Origin: Varroa destructor
Lineage: Eukaryota > Arthropoda > Arachnida > Mesostigmata > Varroidae
DNA: 64,000 nt
Direction of reading: 5' to 3'
Assembly: GCF_002443255.2 (NCBI RefSeq)
Contig: NW_019211459.1
Coordinates: 23,528,330-23,592,329 of the forward strand
Made by a program: the position numbers and the translations under genes. Positions 37,576 to 48,590 of this stretch are shown here, piece after piece (position 1 is the stretch's first letter; every line of letters starts with the position of its first letter). The notes under the pieces are model-generated. The model saw only the letters and a list, made by a program, of their open reading frames with translations, ran no database searches and was not told the DNA's origin.

Positions 37576-40500
37576 GTGGGCATAATAAAGATCATCTATT
37601 CTACTTGTTCTAACCCATCTTTCCAAAAGACAACAACATACTAATAGCCCCTGGTGGCAAAACGTGCTGTGGATAGTATGTAAACATGTGGGCATGTCAC
37701 GTAATGTAACGTGAGCCATTACGTTCTGGCACCCCACCATCGCAATATATAGCGATACTGGGTTTCTGAAAAAGTTATAGATTATATAGATATCAATGAA
37801 TAATGGTGTAGCGAGAAGGCAAAGAATCGGGTCGTGAACCTATAAGCATGGCCCATTCCTCCACGAACCGACCGTTGATCGCCAGCAGAGTCCGCTCCAG
37901 CCGATTTCAATAGCTCTCGATTATATTGCCGAATGACGAAGTACTCCCTCCTATAGCCTAGTGCAGACGATACATATTGGATGCCATTATATGTATGAAC
38001 GTATTGCAACTGAATGAAAATTGGTTGCATTGGTCCTCACATCGGGCAAACGTTATATAAGCCTGACTGTGCGTTAACGCCTAGTATCGCTAGTGGGCTT
38101 AGTCATGTTAATTCCTTCAAACTGAAGTCGCGCCAATTTAGAAGTGTTAACGGACCCCCTGTGAGCTTCGAATGAAAGTGGAAGGGGCGAAAGGGAGATC
38201 GATTCATCTCGAAACTTGAACATTTGATGATGATACACCAATGAGGCCGGGCATCGTCCTACATATTGTGTATTGCGCTGTCTCAATTCGTTCGCTCAAT
38301 CAACTCAAAAGTTGTGCCCTTTCGTATAGCGATGCAAGTGATATATACGGGGGCGTCCTCGTCGTCAGAGGCAACTCATACGGAATTAGCACAGAGGCGC
38401 TCGTGTGTCGTAGCCACGAAGGCACTCACGGAAGCGTTGGGTCTGCGTGTGCTATGCGTCGTTCCATGATATACACGCATGTACTATCGTCGTGTATTTT
38501 GCTTAATACACCGGCACAACGGGCGAGATCGATCTCCGATGCCCAACAATCAGCCAGCGAAATGTGACGATGCAATACGCCTGTTTTATCGGATCAGAAC
38601 GAAGTAGCACACTACGGACGAGGTCACCAGCCTTCCGCCGCCAGGCCTTACTATGACTTCCATGGCCGGCGGATGGTTGGCAGGCGTTTCGTTTAACGTG
38701 ATCTCTACCCCCCCACGGTATGGCGTGGCGGAGTCTATGATTGCTTGAAATTAAAATCCAACCCAACTTTGACCCGATGGATGCAGCAATGACTTGAGCA
38801 AAGTTATATTAATAGTAGCAGGGGCTACTGCCGTGTCCGCCGTGGGTAAGGGGGCAAAATGATGTACCTCCATTTTGGGGCGTGTAGCACGACGGGGGTG
38901 GGGGCTGGAGGGAAGGGGGTTATTATCGGCCCATCATTAACACAAGTCACAATGGGGCCGGTCTCCGGTTCAGGGGGTAGATACCAATAGAGGATGCTTG
39001 ATGTGAGCAACCGCCGCTTACTAAAGCCTCTCGTCGAATCATGGATGGTGAACGCACTCCACTCGATTGCTCACTGCCTGGCGCGCAGTGACATTCCCCC
39101 CCCCCGCCCCCCCATCTCCGTGTTCCTTCCTGACAAACCTCTTCCACTGTCGACGCCTGCGTACCGCTGTCCTCAGCTTATTGCCAGTCAGTTGACAAGC
39201 TGGTGCCAGTGCTAGTTGGTATTTGTTTGACTCGGAGGTGCTTGTAAACCTGCTCTCGTGGGGCAACCTTAAAAGCCGTTCTAGGTTTGTTTCCTAATCA
39301 AGACACTAGGCTAAAAAGCTGTATGCGCCGTTTTATTAGGCTTTCCCACGAGTCGACTTTAATAATAATCTAAAACCAAGGGCACAGATAGAATACTGTT
39401 CTTTTATCCAACGAAGTCGATGTATGCATCTGAGAATCATAGCGGCTAGATCTGGCGAAGTGACACGGAGCGCAGACTGTTCTCCTGCTTTAAATTAAAG
39501 ACCGATGGATTTTTTCACGGATACTTTCAGGTACGTAAGGTCGACTTAAAACATCCAGCGCGGACACGCTCTCCCCGCAATGCGGGACCTCCGTCGGCAA
39601 GCCAGTCACAACAGTTTCGCCCAATTATTCCTAAGTTTGGCAGTTCCGCTCAAGAGTTATCTGGGTACCCTCTGACCGGCCACCAAAACTTTGAGCTAAG
39701 TGCTCGACCGCCATTTCTCTCTGCCGCTATGGCGGCTGTGGCTGGTAGCTATCCGTTCAGCATGCTCGGTCAGTTTAATCCCCTTACTGCGACACTTCCA
39801 CACCTTCCACTGGCTGCTGCCGGCTTTCATGAAGTGGCCCACTTTCTGCAACAAAATCAGGGCCAGACGTCGCCCAGTGCGTTAGTGTCAGCTCCGGGAG
39901 TATCCAGTGAAACTAGCCCTATCAAAGACCCGGAATCTTCGGAAGAATCTCCTAAGCGACTAAAAACCGAGCTGAGTTCACCTGAGCCACCAGCAACCGT
40001 TCTCAAATGTACGAAGTGCTCCCAGATGATGTCCAATCAAATGGAGTTGTTTCAACATGAGCGGTTCATGTGCAAACAGGGCACTGACGTTAATCGGAAC
40101 GTTCCCAGCGAAACCGAGACTCTAATGGAGACACGTATTAAAGACGAACCTGATATTTCATTGGTAGAAGACCTAAAACAAGAACAGACATGCCCGGACG
40201 GCTTGTCGGATGAAGCGTTGGAATTCTTGCACACAAAGCACCAGGTTGATCCATTCCCAAAGACTACGGAGATCGAACGTTTTGCCGATAAGCTGAAAGT
40301 TAACAAGGCGACCATCCAACGGTGGTTCGATGACACGAATAGAGAACTTGAATCAGCTGCAGATGAGAAACCTCTTGAAATTATTAATGACGATCGCCAG
40401 TCACAAGCATCGCACTCACACCCTTCCTCAACACCGGCTTCACCACGACACAGCAGTAGCCCTCATCTGGATGTGGAAACGTCCGGTGAGTTTCGAAATC

Positions 40501-42213
40501 GGGTATTTGAATTTAATAACACGTCCAGCCTATGTTGAACCTATGTTGTAACGGTTCCCATTTTAGAGTCTACGGTGGCGACTTTATTTAATACATGTCA
40601 CCTAAAGGTGCCTAATTCATACGTGTTATCCAGTCAACGAACTAACTTGAAACCCCGTGCGTTTTAGATCCTGACCAGCCGTTGGACCTTTCGATGAAAA
40701 GCGGCAAGTCCATCTCATCGGACGGGAGCAGATCACCTTCGCCGTTCAAGTCCTTCGAAGCCAGTACATTACCAAAAAATCTGCTGGCGCTATCCGCGCT
40801 CAAGGTGCTCGAAGGAGATTCCGCGGACTACGCAAAGTTCCTAAATCGCGACGCCATCGTAGGCCTGCTGATGGGTCGTTCCCCTCAGCTTCCTGCAGAC
40901 CTTGTAAGCGGGGTGCGCTCTGCGTCGGCGTCGAGCGATACTGAAATGTCGAGTCGAGAAGGTGGGAGCCCGTTTCACGCGGCACTCGGTTCGAAACGGC
41001 CACTCGTTTGGACGGATGAGGACGATGCCAAACGCCGTCGGACCAAGGACGACGAGTCGGCGACTGGTACGATTTACAACTGTGATCAATGCGACAAAGT
41101 GTTCAGCAAGCAAAGCTCATTAGCCCGCCACAAATACGAGCATTCTGGTGAGTCGTAGGACAGAAAAAAATGGTCGCCGGAAAATCTCGGGAGAAACTCT
41201 TCTTTAGAAATAAAAATGCAACACTAGTAAAAAAATCACACGTCTTGTATATATGTACCTATATGTGTAACAGAAAAAGCACGGCCTTTAAATCTTGCTT
41301 GATTTTGCGTTTATTATTTCACGTTAGTTTTTATAACCACCACGTACACAATGACGCACCTCGTAATTCACAGCCTTTCCCCATGCTTCGGGGTATGACT
41401 TTGTGATCGCACTTGCTAACCTCAAGCACGCCTTCCTTCATTTGAATTTTTGCACTCCTTGCACTTCTTTTAGGCCTGCGTCCGCACCAATGCGAAGTGT
41501 GCCCGAAGGCCTTTAAGCATAAGCACCACCTGACGGAGCACCGGCGGCTGCATTCGGGCGAGAAGCCCTTCCAATGCCTCAAGTGCCTCAAACGCTTCTC
41601 GCACAGCGGATCCTACTCACAGCATATGAACCATAGGTGTGCCGTTTGTCAAACCTATTTGCCGTCCTAGCCAAATTGAATGCGACATTATCGCGTCACA
41701 TCTTGTGTGCATAACAAAGTAGACGTTATTTCAATCCCATGTTTTTTCTAGTGTAATTAATGGCACGCCAATAATGGACAAAAGAGTCAAGCTTAAAAAT
41801 GTATCGTAACACGCAAATATTCGTCTGCTATTTAGTAACGATGTTTCTACGTTTCTGTCTGGATTTTGTGACCTTTTCAACTTGAGCCGAATAATCTGAA
41901 ACCCAGTGTTTAATAGAGGCAAGCAGCGTTCATCATTTGCAACCGTTACGATCTTCTCGTTTGTTCTCTGTTGTTCTTCAGATTCACTTACTGCAAGCCA
42001 TACAGGGAGAATGCTCAGGGACAGGGCAGTGAGCTGTCAGGGGAGGTTGCCACAAGTCCACCTGTGGCTACGTCTCCATCTCCGGCTACACCTTCGCCCC
42101 CACCTGGTAGTCCAACGTTGCAGCTGAGCACGCCGACCGCGTCCTGCTCGTGGACGGCCACGTCGACGGCAAACTCTCCTCCAGGCTCACCAGCCCCGTC
42201 TCTAGTACATTGA
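36995..42213 (+). CDS. zfh1: ZEB/zfh-1 family zinc-finger homeodomain transcriptional repressor (5' end unresolved)
   Basis: Sequence-specific nuclear repressor of the ZEB/zfh-1 family, which binds paired E-box-like CACCTG sites through two separate finger clusters and recruits CtBP. Five exons join in frame: 36995-37575, 39531-40485, 40668-41147, 41474-41636, 41982-42213, all with GT-AG introns. Counting from the first in-frame Met (37033) the product is 790 residues: N-terminal fingers at about 9-33, 77-97, 125-145 and 153-175; a degenerate CCHC finger at 341-362; a ZEB-type homeodomain at 406-456; the CtBP motif PLDLS at 504-508; C-terminal fingers at 638-658, 666-686 and from 694; then a Pro/Ser/Thr-rich tail. 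The first recognised exon opens at codon position 2, so an upstream coding exon, or a 5' UTR exon with translation from 37033, must precede it. That part is not resolved. Family membership is very secure; orthology to fly zfh-1 is inferred from architecture. Confidence 0.94.
37576..39530 (+). other. zfh1: zfh1 intron between N-terminal fingers and homeodomain exon
   Basis: A 1955-base GT-AG intron. It contains a plus-strand G-quadruplex motif (38894-38919), a C-rich run (39096-39113) and several short CT/AG-rich stretches. No additional exon was recognised inside it. Its 3' end is an acceptor fused directly to a donor-like GTACGTAAG. Confidence 0.8.
38894..38919 (+). other. G-quadruplex motif on the + strand
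   Basis: Four G-runs of 5, 5, 3 and 5 with loops of 1, 5 and 2 bases satisfy the usual G4 pattern. It lies in the sense strand of a zfh1 intron, so it would also be present in pre-mRNA. Confidence 0.6.
39531..40485 (+). CDS. zfh1: zfh1 exon with degenerate homeodomain and SUMO consensus sites
   Basis: Acceptor TTTCAG ends at 39530 and donor CCG|GTGAGT starts at 40486. The exon enters at a codon boundary and leaves after one base of a codon. It encodes a low-complexity linker, a degenerate CCHC finger at 40008-40073, three psi-K-x-E motifs (LKTE 39960, IKDE 40137, LKQE 40173) and a homeodomain-like helix-turn-helix at 40203-40355 whose third helix reads [11 protein letters not shown]. Trp48/Phe49 are kept, but the canonical Gln50-Asn51 pair is Asp-Asp. 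As in vertebrate ZEB proteins this domain is therefore unlikely to bind DNA canonically. Read-through of the donor would add 17 residues before a stop. Confidence 0.93.
40668..41147 (+). CDS. zfh1: zfh1 exon with CtBP-binding PLDLS motif and fifth C2H2 finger
   Basis: Acceptor GTTTTAG ends at 40667; the first two bases complete an Asp codon with the G from the previous exon, giving [16 protein letters not shown] (40679-40693) is the CtBP-recruitment motif known from ZEB and zfh-1. A Ser-rich segment and a basic [10 protein letters not shown] stretch follow (possible nuclear localisation signal). A C2H2 finger lies at 41081-41143, and its linker is interrupted after HSG by donor G|GTGAGT at 41148, in phase 1. 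Confidence 0.95.
41474..41636 (+). CDS. zfh1: zfh1 exon with sixth and seventh (C-terminal) zinc fingers
   Basis: Acceptor TCTTTTAG ends at 41473; donor AG|GTGTGC starts at 41637 inside an Arg codon. The exon carries a C2H2 finger (41491-41553, [14 protein letters not shown] core), the HSGEKPFQC linker, and the start of the [13 protein letters not shown] finger whose last ligand lies in the next exon. This is the C-terminal counterpart of the N-terminal pair. Intron retention would give an alternative ending, [10 protein letters not shown]. Confidence 0.95.
41982..42213 (+). CDS. zfh1: zfh1 terminal coding exon
   Basis: Acceptor TTCTTCAG ends at 41981. The first base completes Arg, giving [14 protein letters not shown], the characteristic end of the zfh-1 C-terminal finger cluster. 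After it comes a Pro/Ser/Thr-rich tail with repeated [13 protein letters not shown] and NSPPGSPAP motifs, many of them S/T-P sites open to proline-directed kinases. The stop is TGA at 42211-42213. Confidence 0.94.
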
Positions 42214-43080
42214 CCCACCGCCTCTTCTTTCACGATAATCCGATGCCCCGAAACAAGTAAAGCAGAAAATCGCCGCAAAAGACGCAACTTCTTGACACCG
42301 CGAACAAGAACGCTTACCATAGATGAATAATTTAAAAAACCAGAGAGAGATAGAGTTTTGAAAACGTTTTTTCTTCAATCACCAGTGAGTAGCAAGCTGC
42401 ATTCCATCGAATTTCCAGCAGGTTTACATCTCTGTGGCCACACAGCTATAGAGATACAACAATCTTGCCATGTTAAGCTGTTTGAATCTCTGCGGGTTTG
42501 TCTATTCGGCACCTTGGATGAGGCCCGGGCCAGTCAGCGCGTGTCAAGGACGAATCAAACCGTCAGCGGTCGTCACATTCCCGTTGAAGACAGAAATAAA
42601 AAAGATATCGTGTGTTAATTCCAATTCCACCGCTGCTGCTGCTGCTGCTGCTGCCGCCGTCGCCGTCGCAGTGTCGTGTCATAAGCGCGAAATTCGAATC
42701 TTCCGTCCGCTTCTAGGCCCGATCTTTGCGATCCCACCTACCTCTCCCACAGCGTCTAGAACCTTAAAACTCCAGAAAACCATGTAAATCCATTCTACTT
42801 TTTACTGCTGTTGCTCTTAACTAACTGCCATCTGCAATAGTAACAGCGAGAGAACAATGACTCAGAAGTGTTAGTACTTTGACGATATATTACTGAACAA
42901 GCCTAGCAACCGCACGTCAAGTGACTTGTAACAAGGCCATGTCCATACTTCCGCCTTTCCACTTCGTTTGTTGCTGCCTCTTCAACTAAAAGGCATGCGA
43001 CTCATCGAAAAAACGATACCGGCCATTTTACATTTAAACCAGAAGAACAATAAAGGAATAAAAGTTGCACGTTATGTTCT
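42214..43080 (+). other. zfh1: 3' UTR of zfh1
   Basis: This non-coding stretch follows the stop codon. It contains a (CTG)n/(CCG) repeat around 42632-42660 and a run of A/T-rich segments, and ends in a closely spaced pair of AATAAA signals. An earlier AATAAA at 42595-42600 could give a shorter transcript. I found no CAGTATT heptamer (miR-8/miR-200 seed match) here, although ZEB/zfh-1 mRNAs are classical targets of that microRNA family. Confidence 0.6.
43049..43062 (+). terminator. zfh1: Twin AATAAA polyadenylation signals of zfh1
   Basis: AATAAA at 43049-43054 and again at 43057-43062, followed by a GT-containing stretch. They are the best candidates for the zfh1 3' end, about 0.84 kb past the stop codon. 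The alternative is the single signal at 42595. Confidence 0.55.
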
Positions 43081-43349
43081 TGAACCTCACCACTACCGCC
43101 GTCGCCATCGGGCCGTGTAATTTTCTGCCACTCCACATGCGCTCTAACGCTGAGCCGGCGAGGTTTTCTCTGACGAGTCGAACAGATCAGATCGAGCTGG
43201 TTCCGAGTAAGTGTACTGTCTACTCGAATGCGACTTCATGCGATACGCGATGTGAAACAGTCAATAATCCCAAATGTCAGCGTACATCCCGAAGAATTGT
43301 AGAGGACGTACGTCTGCCGTGTGATGCGACCTATCGTCAATTTAGTTGA
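43065..43349 (+). CDS. Uncharacterised small open frame just past the zfh1 3' end
   Basis: 94 codons, with six cysteines in the second half and a non-repetitive composition. It begins three bases past the second zfh1 polyadenylation hexamer, so it could be transcribed as an extension of that mRNA or be non-coding. No family is recognised, no splice signals were checked beyond the frame itself, and the ATG context is unremarkable. Most likely a chance frame. Confidence 0.12.
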   Translation: MHVMFLNLTTTAVAIGPCNFLPLHMRSNAEPARFSLTSRTDQIELVPSKCTVYSNATSCDTRCETVNNPKCQRTSRRIVEDVRLPCDATYRQFS

Positions 43350-44389
43350 TCTCTGGGTCTTGATGGCCCTCGATATCGAAACCGATGAAGGATATGTTCG
43401 TTCTGATCTAGGTCCTCGTGAGCTAATAGCTAAGAAATGGGTGTGATTCGTGACCCAGTCGTTGCCAGCTGGAAAACAGGTCATGTAGCATAAGTCGGAT
43501 GCAACAAAATAATTCGCGTAACGCTGCAATGAGCCCTGTAGCCATTGGGGCACATCATGTGATACTGTTACAACTAAATCAAGATACGCTGCTAGCACTC
43601 AAGCTAAACAGGGAAGCTGTTAACTCCATAGCCGATAATGACCAACGAGAAAAAATACAGAATGAGCCGAGATGGTTATGACGACTAACCGATAGAAAAA
43701 AAATATGAGCAGGACAAAGATAATGAAAATCGTCTGGTGATTTGATAAATATTATATGTATACAGGTATTAAGTAGGCAAGACAGATACAGACCACACCA
43801 TCCTGATCGATTCCGATCTTTCGCTATAACTATTATCAACAATGTAATAAGATATACTCCGCGCTGCGTGGCACTGTGAAAAGAGCGATTATTAATGGTG
43901 ACCCCTATCGTAGCCAAAATGCAGTCGAAGGAACCTAAGAAAAAGTTCACATGTATGTGCGTGCAACAAAATAGATGAATGGTAAATGCGTACGATTTAA
44001 TGTGATGGTTGGTGATATTAAGGATGATGGCGCTGTAACGGTAATAATGACGGTGATCTTAGCCTTTGTTGTTTTTTGTGGGCACGGAAACCTCGATTCA
44101 TTCCTATGAAACGTCATTGCCAGCATTTGCCTGAGCGTTGCCCTAACCTGAGGGTGTAAGATGGACCAATAGAGGCAAACTGAAATCATAGGGTACCCTT
44201 CATGCCTCTGTTGTTGTTTGGCCTGCATTTTGGTATTAATTAATATTGTCGAATATGATAATGCCTTTGCAAATTCTTACTGTATAAATAACAATTGTGA
44301 ACTGTGGATGTAACTAGGTGGATTAGGTCATTGTCATCATTATTGCTACCCTACTAGGTAAAACGAGCATCGAATTTAAACACCGACAA

Positions 44390-44392
<3 letters not shown>

Positions 44393-44439
<47 letters not shown>
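44393..44439. repeat. (AT)n microsatellite
   Basis: 47 bases of uninterrupted alternation, self-complementary and able to extrude as a cruciform. Confidence 0.97.
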
Positions 44440-44441
<2 letters not shown>

Positions 44442-44496
44442 TGAAATGATATATGATGAGCAGGACTTCCACTGTCAGATCCTCTTACGTCCAGTT

Positions 44497-44553
44497 ATAT
44501 ATGTATATATATACTGTATATATATATATATATATACTGTATATATATATATA
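44497..44553. repeat. Compound TA/TACTG repeat
   Basis: TA runs interrupted twice by ACTG, giving a duplicated TATATACTGTATATATA unit. Confidence 0.85.
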
Positions 44554-44860
44554 AAGCCAAATAATCATTTTGTACATAACATCAACAGGACACCGTCACA
44601 ACGATAGATAGTAATAATATAAAAACAACAGGTTGCAGCTAAACTAAGTCAAAGCTTGCAAGACCTTTTAAGCTTAGTCTAACAAACATAGTTTACTATA
44701 AACCTAATAATGTTCGCGCCAATTTTCTCTTATTTATTTAACAAACCAGTATAATAAATACATGGCATAAAGTAATTGTTACATTCTTAAATGTATCGCG
44801 CCCATCACTCAATCATTAATAATGAATATATCCCGAATTTTAGGCTCACATTGAAGACGT

Positions 44861-44862
<2 letters not shown>

Positions 44863-44896
<34 letters not shown>
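44863..44896. repeat. (TA)n microsatellite
   Basis: 17 TA units, starting about 310 bases after the compound repeat. Confidence 0.97.
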
Positions 44897-44899
<3 letters not shown>

Positions 44900-45264
44900 A
44901 TAGTAAAGAGCGAAATGACCTTTGGATAGGTTTGTCGTTGAATTTGGTTTCCCAAAGATTAAGCTTCTGGCATTAGAGCTTGACGTAGGCTGGGCTATTG
45001 GGTGCCCGAATGATGAAATAGAAACGGTTTCGTTCCAAGGTATTGATCTTAACTTGCCTCAGTGATAAGCAGCGCATGACCTAACTGCACGCTCTGCATA
45101 AGTAGACCACAGGACGACTACGAGACCGTAATAACCGTAATAAAAAGATTATCAAATCATTATGATAATGACCAGAATGATGCTACATATATACTTGGGC
45201 GTTGATCGAGGTCTTACAGAACTGGATCGCAATTTGTATTCTCTCATCGAGCAAACGTACCATC

Positions 45265-45265
<1 letters not shown>

Positions 45266-45321
<56 letters not shown>
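45266..45321. repeat. (TA)n microsatellite, 56 bases
   Basis: 28 uninterrupted TA units, the longest in the window. Assembly length may be underestimated. Confidence 0.97.
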
Positions 45322-45322
<1 letters not shown>

Positions 45323-46310
45323 CTGACATCGAACAAAGGTGCTACTTAAAGGGGGTAGCCCAACCCGGCCAATCCAATGGAGTAGGCAGTACATGCCGTT
45401 TGCATACACTATAATATATACACGATGTCAAATGACGTTCTACTTGGTGCTGATTGATTACTACTACTGAATCTATTTATTACGATAGCATCGTTGTTTT
45501 CTCCATGCCAATCGACCTAAACATTGACTTTATTGTTTATTGACATGGCTGAAATGTGCTACTAAGGATGCACATTAATGCGCAAGGAGCAATTAGCCGT
45601 CCTGAAAGCGAGCGCCAAACGTCGCCATTTGGTCGCCCCATCTCTTCAGCTCTCAAAGGGTGGTTACAGGGAGAGGTAACAACGACAACGTATTTTATAC
45701 CTAACGATGAATGATATTGTCCTGCATAGTCTCCAGTTTTTTGACCTGTGTTTAGGTGCTACACATGATCACGGCCATGCTACTACTCGTATCCGCCTGT
45801 TGTATGTGTGATGCTGTATGGTATGATGTGAGATAACTTGTAGATCCGCGTGTAATGAGCTTCCTTCCCTTGTCGTCATATGATGTTTCAAGTTATTACT
45901 GATCTGGTGCCTAGTCCGAGCGCGTGCATCATTAGTTGTGGGGAAAAACGCAACGAAATATAAAATAGAAATCACGACTATAATTATGTACCGCAGCTGA
46001 ACAGCCAACGATAGCGGCTCCATTGAGCGCCGCGAGAGTTGGACCCCCTGACGTCGCGTCCGCCCTCTTGTACGGATCTTATGTCCGCAAATGGCCATCT
46101 TCTTTGCCAATCGACAATAGAGACTAATAGATTCTACAGGTTCGAAGTTCTGTTACGGAACAAGTCAAATATAAAGCACATGCTAATCTGGTCAGTCAGA
46201 AAAGTTCGTCAGAATGACTACCTCGATAGCAGAAATCTCTAAGTCTCCTGCAGGAATTAAAGAGCGCTAAAATGACCTTGTCGAATCTATGTCTCTATGA
46301 GTCGAATGTG

Positions 46311-46311
<1 letters not shown>

Positions 46312-46366
<55 letters not shown>
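46312..46366. repeat. (TA)n microsatellite, 55 bases
   Basis: Uninterrupted TA alternation. It produces spurious Tyr-Ile open frames on both strands. Confidence 0.97.
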
Positions 46367-46369
<3 letters not shown>

Positions 46370-48420
46370 TTAATATTAGTAGCCCCCAAGCCCCTAGTTA
46401 CTACATCCGTTCGGCCGAACGCCTGGTGCCGGCTACGTTTCAATGACAACGAACCTCAACTTTACCTTGTATCATATTGCCTGGATACTAGCCTACACAA
46501 AACAGATAAATAAGCGCCAGCTGTACGTATATAGAACTGACTATCTCTTGTCCCAATATTGATCGTATCTCTGATACGGAGTTGACACGTCACAACAATA
46601 ACAAGCAGGTAAGGTTACTTAAAGCACACAATAACGCAGCTAGAAAAAGGAATTGAACCCAGTAAACTAACACGTAACAATGTCTTTGTCGAATCATTAG
46701 ATTAACGTTCCCTCAAACAGAAGATCCGCATGTTCCGTTGAGCTTTTTTATGCTTCTGTAAAAATTCATTGAATTTTGGCAAGTACGTGATCTATTGAAC
46801 AATCAGATTTCATCGATATGCTATCAAGATACAGTGTGATTCAATAGCTTGTAGCCCTTTAGAATCGAGTTGTCGACCCAATGGCTAGCGTGCCCGTACC
46901 GTCGGGGATGACCTACATATGCTTTTCGTGCAACGCCACACCCAACCGCTAAAGCACAACATAATAACATAGGAAAATTCCGACGCGTCATGTTGTCCGC
47001 TAAGTAACAGAACGAGGCGTGTAAACTACAAACAACACAAACACACATAGAAAATGATGTATGTAGCCATTCGCACCTAACGAGATTCTAGCAGTCAATA
47101 TATCGAACGATCATGCTTGACATACATACTGGTAGTGGCGATGACTATGATTCATTGCAATTACAGGATCTCTGGCGACAATGAAAGAGGAGCGTGACTT
47201 AAGGAACAACAGATTGCGGCGCATTTTCCAACGCAATTTGTTATCCAGAATATTACTTATTATTGTTACTATAAACAGTAATAACAGTAGTAGCAGCAGC
47301 AGTTCGATAGTCGCTATCTGGGAGATAATAACTACTCAACGATGAATGAGCCTAATAAACGGAAGACGACGCTAAGAGAATGATGAACATATTATTAAGA
47401 ATACATTATATGAGGATTGATTGAAGCTAGATAAAATATACTCTACTGTATCTTCGATTGTATCTGTTCAACTGGCACTATTCACTTGTACAAAGCCCGA
47501 TGATCAAAAGATGGGAGAAGTAACCGATGAAGAATACCTAGTTGATATTAAATATGCATATGTGGCGCTCATGTCGCGTGACGATTCGGCCTGCCCCACT
47601 TAATGGTGTGACTGTGTACAGAGTGAGTTTAAAATGAAGCCGTGAAGAGAGACATCAAGAGAGATCCGACGACAAAGCGAAACAGGTCTGTGACTATGAA
47701 ATGTTGCGAAGATGATTGGAAATCAACGATGGTAATTAACGTTATGTTAGTCATGATGGCAGGTAATAATAGTACACGAACATGAACGGGACGATAACAA
47801 GGAACGCAGGAGGCGTGCGGGGTGTTCTTCGCTGTTCAGAGAAAAGTCGATTCGTCAGAGCAGAACTGCTCAGCACCTACACAATGCCTCCTGAGTGACA
47901 CTACTAAGTTATTCATTTGTTTAATTCAGGCCTTTCATATCGTTTATTTATTGATAATGATGCTTCTCAAGTGACATATAAGTAAGTCGTTTGAATTCTG
48001 CACACTCTGTGTTCTCGGGCCAAGCATTTTCGTCACACTTATTTCACTAACGCACGTGGACACGTACACGCTTAGAACGAACGAAGTGACTAGACAGCAC
48101 AATGAATGAACGCTGGTAATGATAATAATAATAGCATTGATACCAAGAACGATACTATAGCGACGTAACCATGGATACGATATAAAGCAACTGAATTCAG
48201 ACTGGTGCCAATGGGACGAGCGATGACGGGGCGCTCTGGTCCACTTGTACATACCTAATGATGGAAATGGATAAAACAACGGCGATGATAATGACGAAAA
48301 TGCTAACGATGGTGTTATGTATATGAATCTATTATATTAATAAATAAAAATATTGCAATGTTTCATTTTAAATCGAATGTCCACAAATGAATGTTACTTC
48401 ACTGAAGCAAATCTTAGCGC

Positions 48421-48590
48421 CTAACTTCTGAAGTTAGTTGATATGAATCAAGCTAGAGTACTGCTAACTTCTTATATACTGTATTAAAGTAATAATATTA
48501 TTAATAGTTAGGTTAGCATGAGATTAAAGTTAGTTCTTAACAAGTAATTAAATTACTTTATATTATTGAAATATTTTGAATGATGTTCTA
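48421..48590. repeat. Cluster of short perfect palindromes
   Basis: CTAACTTC/GAAGTTAG meet around a single T at 48421-48437, and AAGTAATT/AATTACTT around a single A at 48542-48558. Between them are AATAATATTATT and further TAACTT/AAGTTAG copies in both orientations. It could be a remnant of a small inverted-repeat element; no target-site duplication was identified. Confidence 0.5.

Noticed and set aside
44389..46449. Open frames rich in alternating Tyr-Ile on both strands
   Set aside because: They are direct translations of (TA)n microsatellites and have no other protein-like content.
46649..46660. tRNA-like T-loop (GGGTTCAATTCC) on the minus strand
   Set aside because: I could not assemble a consistent acceptor stem and anticodon arm around it.
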